Source of the DNA: Hygrophila difformis
Taxonomy: Eukaryota > Streptophyta > Magnoliopsida > Lamiales > Acanthaceae
Direction: 5' to 3'
Length of the DNA stretch: 64,000 nucleotides
Assembly (NCBI GenBank): GCA_030278955.1
Contig: JAOANR010000014.1
Span: 38,515,453 to 38,579,452, forward strand
In this document: one piece after another, positions 47,001-59,400 of the stretch
How positions within the stretch are numbered: position 1 is the stretch's first letter
Layout: every line of letters starts with the position of its first letter
The notes under the pieces: generated by a model
What the model was told of the DNA's origin: nothing
The model's input: the letters and a program-made list of their open reading frames with translations, nothing else
Databases searched by the model: none
Translations under genes and position numbers: made by a program

Positions 47001-48259
47001 AGGATTCGCTTCATAGACATACGTACACACCACTATCCATCGAACCCCTCATTTGTTCCCTACAATCTTGTTCCACGATGTCCCCGGAAATTCTTATGCC
47101 CCACATATTGAAACACGTTGTCAAAAAATTTAACTCGTCCATGAGATCTCTAAGATACTTCGCCGAGCACCGGTGAGCTTGGATACGTTTCTCCTTCGTC
47201 CCACTATCAACAAACAAAATAAAATTACGTTTAACATAAACTCTTAAACATCTTAGACACCTAAACCACAATTTTTTTTTCACAATTTTCTTTCCATTCC
47301 ATTGTCAATATCTACATATGATTATTACAATTAACATCCAAGCATCTCTATCATTATAATTCATCACCTAGCACAACAATGCACCCTCAAATTGGGGGTT
47401 CTCAAAAGTCTACACCACTGTAACATTTCATCGAACACCTTGAGTGCAAAAATTATTCACAATAATTCATCAAAATCACCTCAACAAATACATCCCCAAA
47501 TCAAAAACAAAACAAACAAGCCACACATATATAATTCCAAATAACAATTTCCACACTCCCACAAATCAATCTACTCCCAAAAAACACCAATGAAACTAAC
47601 ATGCTTCAACTAAAAATGAAATACAAAATAAACGAAAATAAAAAATTACCATCAGCGTCGGCCCTTGCTCTTGAACGGCATATTCCAACACCTCGGGTTT
47701 TCTCCTTGGTGCCATTATTGCTTCAAATAGTGTGGGACGAAATACACTTCAAAATTAAAACCCTTCACTTCGTTCTCCTCCTTCAATTTCGACAGTGGCT
47801 TTTCGTTCTTCTTCTTCTAGTGCTTCCTTTGAAATTGAGGATATAGAGATATTAATGCTTCACTTTTTTAGCCTCCTTGATTTCGTCGATTCGTCGGAGC
47901 TGTTCGATTCCCCTCACCTTCGACAGTGCCCGTAGTTGTTGCTCTTGTTCTTTTCTCCCGACTGTAGGCCTTTCTCTCTTTCTCCCACTATTGCTTAGTG
48001 TTGTTTGAATTAATAACCATGTTTATTTTTTAATGGGATTAAGGAAGTCAGGGGTGCTAAATAGAAGTCAAACTTTTGTAGGGGTCCCTTTTTATAATTT
48101 TAGAGCAATGAGTTTTCTATAAATAGAAACATAATATAATGGGTCCTTGACTCTAAATTTCCCAAGATTTTTAAAAAGTGTCTGGATCCTAATTTACCGT
48201 GGCTTACTTCTGAGGCCCACTGGACTTGATTCATAATCTTATTGGGTTTTCACGCTCGC

Positions 48260-49900
48260 CTTAAGAATAGGGGTAGCCAGTGGTTTCTGGACTTCATTTT
48301 GGTTAAAAATGACCAGTTTCCTACCCAATAAAATTACAAGTAGCTATAGCCTCAGTTAAAAATTAAAATTACAATTATTTGGGGAATAATCTTTCCGAAA
48401 ATGTAAGTGTTGGTGGGATTTTATCGATTGATTTTGAATTATGAATTAGAAGATTTTGTTGGGGGAATTAGTAAGGACTTGGTCATGTTTCCTGCTTTCT
48501 ACCGTCCCTATCTCTCCCCTTTATCACAAGGTAACTTTGTCGATACATGAGTATTAATGTTTAAAATTTAAAAAAATAAAAATAGACAGCTTTGAAGAAT
48601 TAAAGCTTTAGACATCAAAATACTATCATTTTGAAGGGAACCCATGAGTATGTATGTTAAGAAAAATAACAAAAAACAATGAAAAATACACAAGAATTAT
48701 TTACTCAGTTCGGATTTCTTCTACATCTGGGGGCGCTATCAAGCCAGGAATTTCACTATATTTCAGATACAATTTACAATGACACAAAAGGGTTTAAATA
48801 CCCACGGAACCCCAGGCCCAAAAAGGCCGAAAAGACATGGCTAAAATTGTGTATGTTACAGCCCAAAATTTTTTTCGGGCATTTGTGTACAGTACCTCTT
48901 ACATAATCGGACTTCATAAAATATCAGTATATGTTGTTTATTTCCTCATTTGATTTGAGATATATACAGATCATTTGCAAAAATCAATTCTAGGGTTTTT
49001 GGTGGTGACCCTTTAGCAGCAAGCCAAGCTCTTTGATTATAATTGAGTCAACTAGTGATGAATTATTAAGAGGACTTCTTAGGAGTGGGACAGCTTAATT
49101 TTCGCTGAATCTATCACATTGCTCAATATATAATCCTCTCTGTCTGGGATTATATTTGGCTATACTTAAGCATATACTAGTAGAATATTACCATGTAGTT
49201 GCTGTCCAGAAAATACCATGATCATACACTCCTGTTCCCTATATACTATTTATTACAAGTAATATACTTATATGAACAACCTATAATACACACAGAGTCA
49301 AATAAATATTTTCTCAAGTTGCCCCAAGTTAAATCCAAGGCAGTAATTTAGTGTGAGATTGAAGGGATTTCTTCACCAATAATGACCTACCCAAATGCAT
49401 TGTACACTCGTAGGAATAGGATGCTACTACTAATTTAACAGCAAGATGGGACGACTTTGAGGAAAACGAAACAACGAAAGAATGTCGTCGAGACAAATAA
49501 ATAAACGGATTTGCACCAACCAAATAAGCAAAGTCTTGCGTGCCACTTTCTTATTCTTCATCATCTTAATTTATTATTGCATACGTATCTTTTCATCAAT
49601 TCCCTCTACGTATAGTATTGCGCATTACTATATGCAAATACAAATATAATGTGCAGCATGTATGTAGTAGCTAGGGTGGCAAGTGGCACAATTAAAAAGT
49701 ATATTTATCTATATATATATATATATATTTATATATGTTAGAACAAGACAATTACGTGCTCTTACATCATGCGTAGAGTCCACACATACGCCACGAATCT
49801 TCCTCCCGCCGCTTCCTATAAACCCTAGCAGAGACTTTATTATTTACTATAGTAATTCATTTTATACTATATACTATATTCGAGGTAGATCCTACACTCA
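48260..49900. other. Intergenic DNA with a copia LTR remnant
   Basis: Around 48690-48860 the sequence (TTACTCAGTTCGGATTTCTT, CTACATCTGGGGGCGC) resembles the minus-strand form of the copia LTR block seen at 40975-41030, so this is probably an old LTR fragment. Nothing else recognised; no convincing ORF. Confidence 0.4.
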
Positions 49901-49903
49901 ATT

Positions 49904-50025
49904 GGGCATGTTTACTTAGATGAATAAGCTAATTAATTAAACTACATTGGATTATTTATCATTACATTAATAATCCGTTGAATTGATTAATTAATCAATC
50001 CCATTGTGCAAAATAAACACGGCCC
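49904..50025. mobile_element. Probable Tourist-like MITE
   Basis: 122 bp with inverted ends GGGCATGTTTACTT and (other strand) GGGCCGTGTTTATTT. Expected 3-bp target duplications are not clean (ATT left, ATA right). Confidence 0.5.
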
Positions 50026-51862
50026 ATATATGTACTATGTGTTATTTAATACAATTACAACAATTAATATTACTAAAAAATCTATGAAAAAACTAATATT
50101 AATTAAATTGCAAAATGGTGACAGCTTTTCATGGAGGAATTAGTAAATGTGAGTTGTGAGAGGCACAGGCAAAGGGAAAGGGTGACTTGTACCGGAATCT
50201 TTGGGACAGAATTGTGTGTTTGGACTTATAACCCCAATCATTAATTGGATCAAATGACAGTAATATAGTATATAAATGGATGATAGATATGGAGGAAGAA
50301 CGTGCTGTGATTCCATATATGTACCAGTTATTATACTTTACCAACTCTAATCATTGGGGAAACAGATTAATTAATAAATTAAGCTAAACTTAACCAAACA
50401 GCCAGATGCTAGCCCGGCCCGGCGCCGGCAGTGGCACCCCTTCATCATATTATACACCCTAGCTTGGTCGTCTTTAATTAATTACTTCAATTAATTAATA
50501 ATACTCCTATATTGTAACTTGGGTAAAGAAACTACTATTAATCTATATATAATCTATACATTATTATATCCAAATTAACATTACAGAGTTACATTCATTA
50601 ATCATTCTTCTCCAGCTTGTAATCTTGTCAGTAACATTATTTTTATAAGTTATCCCCATCCCATAATTCCTGCTAGTGGATGGCTTTTGGGTGGTACTGT
50701 TACTTAATTACCAGTGCATAATTATACATGATTGATGATGAAATAATCATTCATGCCTTACAAATGCAAAAATTAGATATATGATGCAAGAAAAGTACAT
50801 CGGTAAGGTAATAATTAGAAACTAAATTGATTGGCCACTCACTCAAACAAAAGGGGGTTTTAACCTTAGCTTTAATCATCAACATTTGAGGTAGGGAAAT
50901 TTGTGGCACAGATATCTACTTGATACTACTTCTAAATATGATTAATATTTGTTTAAAAAAAACAAAAAAAAAAAAACAAAAACAAAAGAAGCAAGTGAAA
51001 TTAGTGAAGAGGGGTGGGTATGCATCATCAGTAGTAGTAGTAGTGGGGTGGGGGAGAGGTGCTGTGCTTGACTAGTCACAACTATACTGCAGGTTGGGCT
51101 GATTGCATAAAATTGGTGAATTAGGCACAACAATTAAAGTATATACTAGTACTATATATTTGTGGCTCCAGGCTTGCCTTGTCTTGCCTACCCTTGTCCT
51201 GTTGTCCACCATTACATTACAATCATCCACACCACATTACCACCACATCCACCATCGATCCATCCATGTAATATAATTTCAATAAAGTATATATGGTTAG
51301 CTAAGTAATTAGTACTGTACACATAGAAGTATATATATATATATGTGTGATGAGAAATGATAATAATGAGCAGATATATAGGCTACTATCGCATATCGTC
51401 CCCATAAAGTCATCGTGGGAGAAGTTTGCTTCAAAGCCAACCGATTCTCTTCTTAGCTTAGCTTTCCCTAATTACTACTACTATATGCTGTCTTCTCACT
51501 AATACTCCATATATAGTCCAGCCACCGCACAATTTATTTCTTCCTTAATTAATTATTCATTCTTACATTCTATATATTTTCGAATAATAATAATAACAAA
51601 TAGCCATGTAGTAGTAGTAAGTACTCTCCATATAATAATATACAGCAGGCAGGCAGGCAGGCAGGCAGGTATCTCACTTGCCCAAGTTTCCTAGCTACTA
51701 CTTTACCTCTTTCTTAATTGGTACACACCACACATTCGTTGTTATGTTCCTATTCCTTCCTACAACCTTTCTTTTCTATTCTTCCTTATTATAACTACTC
51801 TTGCTCTTAATTATTACTCCTCCGATCCTTTGCTTTCTCCTTAACTCCAATCCATTCTTTGG
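50026..51862. other. Upstream region of the C2H2 zinc-finger gene
   Basis: AT-rich, single-copy in appearance, with no ORF or transposon ends seen. Notable points are a poly-A/C stretch (50955-50990), several TATATA runs and the CAGG microsatellite. The promoter should lie in the last few hundred bases. Confidence 0.5.
51646..51669. repeat. (CAGG)6 microsatellite
   Basis: Six perfect tetranucleotide units about 200 bp upstream of the zinc-finger ATG, possibly in its 5' UTR or promoter. Confidence 0.95.
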
Positions 51863-52702
51863 ATGATTATGGAATCCCATCGGGATGATGTTTTCGTCGT
51901 CAATAAGGGTAAAAGGAGCAAGCGCCACCGATCCCTCTCCCCCGCCGGCGCTCTTCTCCTGCACCGTCTCCCCGCCCTCACTCCATCCTCTTCTAATAAT
52001 TCCGGCGGCGGCGACCTCACCGACGAGGATTTTGAAGAGGACATGGCCAATTGTTTGATTCTCTTGGCCAATAATGGGGTTGCCCATCATCGCCGACGTC
52101 GTCGTCCTTATGATTATAGTCAGTGCCACCAACAATCCGCGTCGTCCTCGTCGTCGCCGGAGATGTACAAGTGCAAGACCTGCAGCAAAACCTTCCCTTC
52201 CTTTCAAGCCCTCGGCGGCCACCGTGCCAGCCATAAAAACAAGCCTAACAACAAATTGCCGCCGGCGACGTCGCCAATTGATCATCAGGATCAGAAGAGT
52301 TACAGTAAGGCGAACAAGGCCGCCGACGATTCCCGATCAGTTCCCGACGAAAGGACGGATCTTTCGCTTCAAATCTCAAGTAGGTCGTCGGCCAGCAGCG
52401 GCGGCGGCGGACAATCGAGTAAGCCTAGGGTTCACGAATGCTCCATCTGCGGAGCGGAATTCGGCTCCGGGCAGGCCTTGGGCGGCCACATGCGGCGGCA
52501 CAGGCCAATTCCATCGGCGGCGGCGGCCAGGCGCGATCGTTCCCCGGAATTGAAAAGGCCGAAAAGTGCATTGCCGTTGGATCTCAATTTACCGGCACCG
52601 GAAGACGACGATCGCCTGCAGGTGGAATCGAAGATTCCATTTTCACCAAAAGAACAAGTCCTTGTCTTCTCAGCTTCTTCCTTGGTCGATTGCCATTTTT
52701 AG
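51863..52702 (+). CDS. C2H2 (C1-2i) zinc-finger repressor, ZAT5-like, 279 aa, intronless
   Basis: Two plant-type QALGGH fingers: CKTCSKTFPSFQALGGHRASH from C104 and CSICGAEFGSGQALGGHMRRH from C193, separated by a long spacer as usual in this subclass. A basic KGKRSKRHR near residues 16-24 is a likely nuclear signal. EEDMANCLILLANNG (about 58-72) matches the L-box, and LDLNLPAPEDD from residue 239 is an EAR repression motif. Such proteins bind short A(C/G)T-type sites and repress transcription in stress and growth responses; the KGKR start and layout look closest to the ZAT5 group, which is inference. The first of two nearby Mets was taken as start. Intronless, as is typical. The coding region is far GC-richer than its flanks. 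Confidence 0.94.
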   Translation: MIMESHRDDVFVVNKGKRSKRHRSLSPAGALLLHRLPALTPSSSNNSGGGDLTDEDFEEDMANCLILLANNGVAHHRRRRRPYDYSQCHQQSASSSSSPEMYKCKTCSKTFPSFQALGGHRASHKNKPNNKLPPATSPIDHQDQKSYSKANKAADDSRSVPDERTDLSLQISSRSSASSGGGGQSSKPRVHECSICGAEFGSGQALGGHMRRHRPIPSAAAARRDRSPELKRPKSALPLDLNLPAPEDDDRLQVESKIPFSPKEQVLVFSASSLVDCHF

Positions 52703-53618
52703 TTAGCTTTAATTATTCTTTTTTTCTATATTGATTTCCACCAACACAAAAATTGTGGTTCCTTCATTCATTTACAGTAAACTACTGTCAATTGTTGTCA
52801 TACACTTCTCAAAACTTAATTATACACTGTTACATTAGATTTCAAATTTTTTTTTTCTATATCTCAAAAAGTCCCTTATACATTTAAATATAAATTATTG
52901 TTGAGATTAATTATATTTTATCCATTTCTTCATATTATTTCTGTAGTGTCACATCACCCATTCACCACCATCACCTAACAATGGTAAATGGAGTATATTA
53001 ATTCTGCCCTAACTTAATTTTTACAACCATCAAATAATCAATCAAACAACTAAATTAAATACTATAATTAAATTCTAGAAAAACTAATTACTAAACTTCT
53101 CAGGAATGATTTTATTAGTTAAACAAAGATTGATTAACTATTAAGCAGCTCTTGAAAAATCAAGATTAAGGGTTTCCCATTTTATAGACATAGCCATTAA
53201 TGGATGACTGCCTGCATTCCTATATTGGACCATGCCCATTTGCACACTGAATTGCAACAAAGTGTTAGCTTAATATAAATGCCATTTTCCAAATTAAATA
53301 ACCCAATATTGTTATATATTGGAATTACATTTCATATCTGAGGAAGAATGGAACAACAGCAGCATGTGAAGACTTAATTATTGTTTAATAAGTAGAGAAT
53401 GATTTGAAAACGTTGAGAGTTGAGGAATTTAATGAAGATGGATAAATAGCATTGACAAGTTCACATGAAGGATAGTAACAGCCCACATTGTCTGGACGAA
53501 GAAGCCACATAAATAAAGAAAACAAAGGAGCATAATCCATGTTTTGTGGTTTGTAGTGATGGAAGAGAATCATGTCACAAAGTGGGAGCAAATGATATTA
53601 ATGTGGGAGTGAGTTGTA

Positions 53619-53655
<37 letters not shown>

Positions 53656-53913
53656 TTGTAAAAACCATGGAAGTCTTTGTTTATTATGGTTTGGACACTG
53701 CGGTGGTCACTTGTAAAAGGGGAGGATGCACATGTTTCCTGTTGTCTGTGTTTGTGTCTGTCCACTTCTTACACACACATATTGTCATAATCTTTAATGA
53801 TTGCTGCATAAAGTGGAAGTATTAATTAATGAGGAGATGTGTGCTGGAGCTAGCCAATACTCCCTCCCTGCTTCTCAATCTTGCATTGTTTCTTTGTCTA
53901 CGATCTTGAATAG
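52703..53913. other. Downstream intergenic DNA
   Basis: No gene recognised. A 68-codon minus-strand frame (53591-53385) is not supported by any known motif. A (TA)n run sits at 53622-53652. Confidence 0.5.
53622..53652. repeat. (TA)n microsatellite
   Basis: About 15 dinucleotide units. Confidence 0.95.
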
Positions 53914-53915
53914 TA

Positions 53916-54171
53916 CTCCCTCCGTAACCATTTGAAGTGACTACATTTGACATTTGACTGTTCATTATTTAACTTTAACTCAATTTTATTGTATTGATAC
54001 AAGAAGAGAAAAATAGTCAAGTGTGGTCTTGTTAAAATCGTCTAATCGTATAGTTTTAATATACATTTTATATAATTTTACTTATATTAATTTTGAGATA
54101 TAAAGTGTTCAATAATTGCATTGGATTTTGTGCAGAAGAGAAAGTAGCCACTTTTAATGGGATTGAGGGAG
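53916..54171. mobile_element. Stowaway MITE
   Basis: 256 bp with ends CTCCCTCCGTAACC and (right) GGGATTGAGGGAG, flanked by TA at 53914-53915 and 54172-54173. The ends extend inward as an imperfect inverted repeat of about 30 bp. Confidence 0.9.
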
Positions 54172-55539
54172 TACTTATATTATTTCAAGGAATAACATTT
54201 CAAAAAAAAAAAAAAAATTTAAAAGTTGGCCTATACTGCGATATCCGCATACGCAAAAGTTTAAACCTGAAACCTTAATTAATATTTAAAAAATTATATA
54301 GTAATAAAAATTATATAAAATATAAAATATAATCTAAAATTATTGGATTAGACCAATCTAAGATAATCTTATTTAACTCTTTTTTGATGTTTATATATAA
54401 TTAGAATAATCTATATAATAAATACTGAATACTTTTTTGCCTGTGTAGACTATATTGTCCTTATTAAATCTAATATTTTTATTTTAGTTTTTATTCAAAA
54501 AATATCAAATCAATGATACATCTGTAAATTATTATAAAACATCATAAACATATCAACGATTCTTATGATGACACCTCATAAACGCCACGTCATAATCTAA
54601 AAGATACGAGATGCTGACATGTGGCATCTATAAAATAATCTTGAATTAATTTAATCTATTTTAAATATTCTTCAAAAATATCTTTCTAAGATTTCATCAA
54701 TATTTAGAAAATAAATCTATATACTAATATAAATCATCTTGAGAAAATCTTTCTATATATTTTAAAAAGATATAAATTGAAAATAAATTAAATTACATAA
54801 TTATATTTTATATTTTATAAATAAATAATTAAAATTATATATTAGAAACTTTATATTATCCGATTCTTATGATGACACCTCATAAACGCCACGTCATAAT
54901 CTAAAAAATACGAGATGCTGACATGTGGCATCTATAAAATAATCTTGAATTAATTTAATCTATTTTAAATATTCTTCAAAAATATCTTTCTAAGATTTCA
55001 TCTATATTTAGAAAATAAATCTATATACTAATATAAATCATCTTGAGAAAATCTTTCTATATATTTTAAAAAGATATAAATTGAAAATAAATTAAATTAC
55101 ATAATTATATTTTATATTTTATAAATAAATAATTAAAATTATATATTAGAAACTTTATATATAATATTATTAAATGAATTTTTATTATAATTATATTAAA
55201 ATTAAAATTTGAAACTACAATATTAGTAATAGAAATCAATAAGCTAAAAATTTTTTAATGAGTAATAATCAATCAATTTATTAAAAACTTATATATATAT
55301 ATATATATTAAATATTAAATATAAATTTATGGGTGTTACACAATATTATATAATGCAGAATAAAACATATTTTTCCTAAAAAAATAGGGCCAAAATAAAA
55401 ACTTTGAAAAATTGATTAGTGTTAAAATGATAGTATTTCCAATGGAAATGTAGAAATTGATTGTTTTTTCTAATATTATAAAGTGGGGATCTATTTCTTG
55501 TGAAAAGAATAGTTTAAGTACTAATTTTAGAATTTTTTT
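54172..55539 (+). mobile_element. Helitron-like relics
   Basis: TCTATATAATAAATACTGAA (54410-54429) and two copies of TCTATATACTAATATAAA (near 54716 and 55019) look like plant Helitron 5' ends. The AT-rich sequence after them resembles 2963-3150. No ORF; no 3' hairpin is clear in this stretch. Confidence 0.4.
54557..55160 (+). repeat. 304-bp tandem duplication
   Basis: Copy 1 is 54557-54860 and copy 2 starts at 54861 with CGATTCTTATGATGACACC. They are nearly identical by eye (a few substitutions), so the duplication is recent. Each contains a CCACGTCATAATCT segment and a Helitron-like 5' end. Confidence 0.92.
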
Positions 55540-55557
55540 AATTGGGGTATATCTTTT

Positions 55558-55790
55558 TAGGTAAATACCAGGGTATCCCCAGGCCACATTAGGCCCAAGA
55601 CTAATCCCTCGAGGATCTGCAAGGGCAATTAAGGGTGCCTCTCCCAAAGCAGTTTTTTGCATACACAAGGCTCGAACCCGAGACCTTGCTTAAGCGACTA
55701 GAGCCCCCATCCACTCAAGCCAACTGCTGTTGGTAAGGGAGAAATATGGGGCTGGTGGGGAATCGAATCTCCAACCTTCTGTTAGAAGTC
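55558..55790 (-). mobile_element. tRNA-derived SINE (Au-like), with 18-bp target duplication
   Basis: It is bounded by identical 18-bp direct repeats AATTGGGGTATATCTTTT (55540-55557, 55791-55808). On the minus strand it has a box-A-like GGCTTGAGTGG and a box B GGTTCGAGCC. Before these comes a second tRNA-like piece (CTTCTAACAGAAGG, then GATTCGATTCC). The 3' part reads GGGATTAGTC...GGGCCTAA...GGCCTGG, recalling the Au SINE family. SINEs are transcribed by RNA polymerase III and copied by LINE machinery. Family name is by recognition only. Confidence 0.8.
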
Positions 55791-55848
55791 AATTGGGGTA
55801 TATCTTTTGGAAATTTTTTTCTTTTTTCCCTTAAAAAAATGAAAATAT

Positions 55849-56030
55849 CACTACAAGAAAATCGCCTGTAGGCGACGGCGGGGGGCGAGGAACAAAATTT
55901 TCCTCGCCTGCAGGCGAGGACATAGACGACGAAATAAATATGTCGTCGCCTCAATTATTATAATTTTTAAATAATTATTTTCCCCTTAACTAGCGAGGAA
56001 TTAGGCGACAAAAATTAGTGTCCTCGCTAA
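55849..56030 (+). mobile_element. CACTA (En/Spm) element, left end
   Basis: It starts CACTACAAGAAAATCGCC, the CACTA terminal sequence, followed by subterminal GCGAGGA, CGTCGCC and GGCGAGG words in both orientations. It is split at 56030 by the Harbinger element and resumes at 61735 (GGGAGCGAGCAATGAGGCGA...). The right end was not found and may lie outside the window or be lost to later insertion. Confidence 0.75.
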
Positions 56031-56436
56031 GGCCATCTCCAGCGGTCACGCTATTCTAGCGCACACTACACGCTATTCTAGCGTAAATTTCACATAACAA
56101 CTCCAATGGTTCCACACTAAATTTCACTCCACATTGAATATTCTTAGAATATTCTTTTATTTATTCTTTTAATTTTAAAGTTATTTTTTTTTAATTTTTA
56201 ATTAAATAAATAATATATTAATTGATATTTATTGCTAAACACAATTTATAAATTATCTATAATTGAAAAAAAAATTAAAAAAATTATTAAGAGAAATATT
56301 ATAATATAAAAGGTAAATTTAGACTTAAAGATAAACATATAGATTAAAATAGAAAATACAAATCATGATAAATTACACATAATAAAAATACAAATTAAAA
56401 TCATCAACAACTTCTTAGCTCTCCGAATTTGAAAAT

Positions 56437-59400
56437 TCATCCCACAAAATGATCAATTAATGCCTTTCTAAGGACGTCGTGCGCTTCCTTATCTTTGATT
56501 TTCTTGTAGCGAGCAAGAAATGTTTTAAAATCAAAGTTTTCACTGCCTGCAACCGCCTCATTTCAGTTGGATGCCTCCGTCGCAGTTTCGATTGGGCGAT
56601 CAAGATCTCTTTCATCCTCAATTATCATATTATGCATAATAATGCAGGCACTCATTATATCATGTAAAACTTCTTTGCTCCAAAATCGAGCCGGATTTGC
56701 CACAATTGCAAATCGACTTTTAAGAACTCCAAATGCGTGTTCCACGTCTTTTCTGCATGCTTCTTGTTTCATAGCAAAATATCTGTTTTTTGCAGAGCGC
56801 GGGTCACGTATAGTTTGAACAATGGTTGCCCATTTGGGGTAAATGTTATCAGCTAAATAATACCCCATATCAAACTCTTTTCCTTGAATAACATAATGTG
56901 CATGAGGAGCAACACCTCTAGCAAGATTAGCAAAGAGATTTGATCTCTCCAACACATTAATGTCATTATTAGATCCGGGCATACCAAAATATGCTTGCCA
57001 TATCCAAAGATCATAATCATCTATGGCTTCAAGAATAATAGTGGGATGACCACTACGACCCGAATATTGTCCAGCCCAAGCCGTTGGACAATTTTTCCAT
57101 TTCCAATGCATACAATCTAGAATACCTAACATACCTGGAAAACCACGTTGTTTTCCAATGTAAAGTAGTCTAGAAATATCACTGGCATTAGGAGATCGTA
57201 AATAGTGGCCTCCAAATATCTCCACAACATCACGACAAAACTTCGTCACACATTCAATTGTAGTAGACTCTCCGATTTTGATGTACTCATCAGTTGCATC
57301 AGCAGGCATGGCATACGTTAATACACGAAATGTAGGGGTGGGCACGGTTCGGATACTCGGGATTTTTCAGGTATTTGCTAACCGAACCGAACCGAGCAAA
57401 TATTCGAAAATGCTAACCGAAACCGAACCGAAAAATTCGGTTAACCGAAATTTCGGTTAACCGAGAAAAATCCCACTATTCGCGGTTTACTCGCACTGAA
57501 CCGAACCGAGCCATCGTATGAAAGTTTTGCTCTCCGAATAACCGGAACATTGATTAACCGAAAAAATAATCTCCTATTTGCAAATAATATAAACCGAACC
57601 GAACCGAATCGCATCATAAAATTTCAAAAATAATTTTAGAGCATAAATATCCAAAATCAAATGTCAATTAGTTACAATCTTCCACAAAATATCAAAGTAT
57701 ACATACTCAACATACTTAATTGGACAAAATCATCCCCACATAACAAAACATCCGGCATCTTTAATTCTTATCTCCAACCAAAACATTAAGAGCTGCAAGA
57801 TCCAACAAGAGATATAGCCAATGAACGACAGATAAATATCATTGATCATAAAAAATGACTCCTAATGAATAAGATGAAAGTTACCTTGTCACAAATCAGA
57901 AACTAGTTCAGGTGCATCAGTAAGCATATTTGCTACAAAGATTGCTGTAGTCACACAATTGAATGTATGTATCATCAAGTCAGTAGTAACAAGAAAAGAA
58001 AAGCATGTTTATACTAATAAAACTGCTATTGTAATTAATAAAAACTCAATAACATAACACTTAAATAAAGGAAAAACATGATAGCCACATTAATTTAAGG
58101 AGGAGATTGTTGCCCTGCCATGGATCATCGATCAATTATTTAAACAACAGCCTATGGAACATATTGGAAAAGATTGCTACCCTGCTATATAAGCATTTTT
58201 ATACAGAAGCCAAATCTAACAACAGCATATTCCCTACAACTATATGGAATAGATTGCAGCCTACTCCCTGCTATGTAAGCATATGGAACAGATTGCTACA
58301 ACACCAGCCAAATAAAGTAGTGTTCCCAGCCATATGAACTATAATTGATATATTCGAAGAAATTGCCACTAAAATTTCACAACTAGAAGCAGGCAGAGCA
58401 GGCAGAGATCTCATTCCATAAAGTAGTGTTTGTAAAAATAAATGTGAAAAGTTGGCTGCTTTATCAAAATCGATTAACCATTCCAAAAATTGGAAAAAAC
58501 AATGTATCGTAAGTGTACGAACATAATCATCATAAATAATCAATACTTACAGATAAACAGCTAATCACAAACTCATTTAAGAAAGGTCGGGGTCACTGAT
58601 AGATACGCTAAACATAAGGAAAATCAAGCACAAGGCATAAAATGTAGGAAACAATTTTCGTAGACACCCAAGGCTGCTTTGGCCATAAAAGACGAGACAA
58701 AAAATAAAAAATAAAAAGGGAGCATAAGTTTCTCGAGTATTATAAAAGGCAGATGATTCAAGCAAAAAATAACCTGCGTCAAACAAAACGAATATAGATC
58801 CCGAAGTTTTCAGGGATGGCTTTAGATGCAAACCTTATTTTCCCCAAAACTCCTCGGATCTACGCCCCGGAGTCGAGTAGAAAGAAGCGAAGAGCAGAAC
58901 AGTGAAGGTCGAAGGAGATGAGAAGGGAAGGGAAGGGCGGAAGGACTGATCGGCGGCGGCGTTGTGCCGCTATCAAGTACCAAGACCCGAAGGCAGAAGG
59001 AGATGACACGCTGAGAGCGGCGCTGAAGAGTGGAACGAGTAATCTGAAATCTGTTTTAGGATTAGGGTTGAGTATTTTGAATTTTGTCATTTAAAAATTA
59101 ATATAAATATAATTTATATAAATATATATTTAAAAATTAAAATTTAATATTAATATACGGTTCGGTTCGGTTAACCGGGGAAAAAAATCTTAAAAACTGA
59201 AACCGAACCGAACCGAGCAAATACCTGTATTGAGGTATTTGTATTCGAACCGAATACCCCGGTTAACCGAAAATTCGATTCGGATTCGATTCGAATCAGC
59301 GGTTCAACGGTTCGGTTCGAATTTTTTGCCCACCCCTAACGAAATGCAGCAGTGATTTTTTGAAGTGTCGATAAGCCAAGTTTGCCTGCAGCATCACGAC

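Larger units (their letters stand above)
41905..48250. mobile_element. Foldback-like region with GTGGTAA / TTACCAC heptamer arrays
   Basis: About 25 copies of TGGTAA (mostly GTGGTAA) occur at 41930-44745, and well over 40 copies of TTACCA (mostly TTACCAC) at 44895-46725; orientation switches near 44.9 kb, close to the middle. GGACGGT/ACCGTCC words are interleaved (42.7 kb; 44.8-46.6 kb). Toward the ends, GTCAAGGACCCAT (42211-42223) pairs with its reverse complement at 48139-48151, and inward sequences (AGGGACC..., ...GGGGTCCCT) also correspond, suggesting degenerate terminal inverted repeats as in MULE or foldback elements. No transposase ORF; outer limits and target duplication not resolved. 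Confidence 0.6.

Noticed and set aside
51776..52285. 169-codon minus-strand frame over the zinc-finger gene
   Set aside because: A shadow of the GC-rich zinc-finger coding strand; no own motif, and the plus-strand product is clearly recognised.
53385..53591. 68-codon minus-strand frame
   Set aside because: Reads like protein, but no family, splice context or upstream signal supports it; kept only as intergenic DNA.
55660..55730. Functional tRNA gene on the minus strand
   Set aside because: Boxes A and B are present but the cloverleaf is incomplete and the unit sits inside SINE target duplications.
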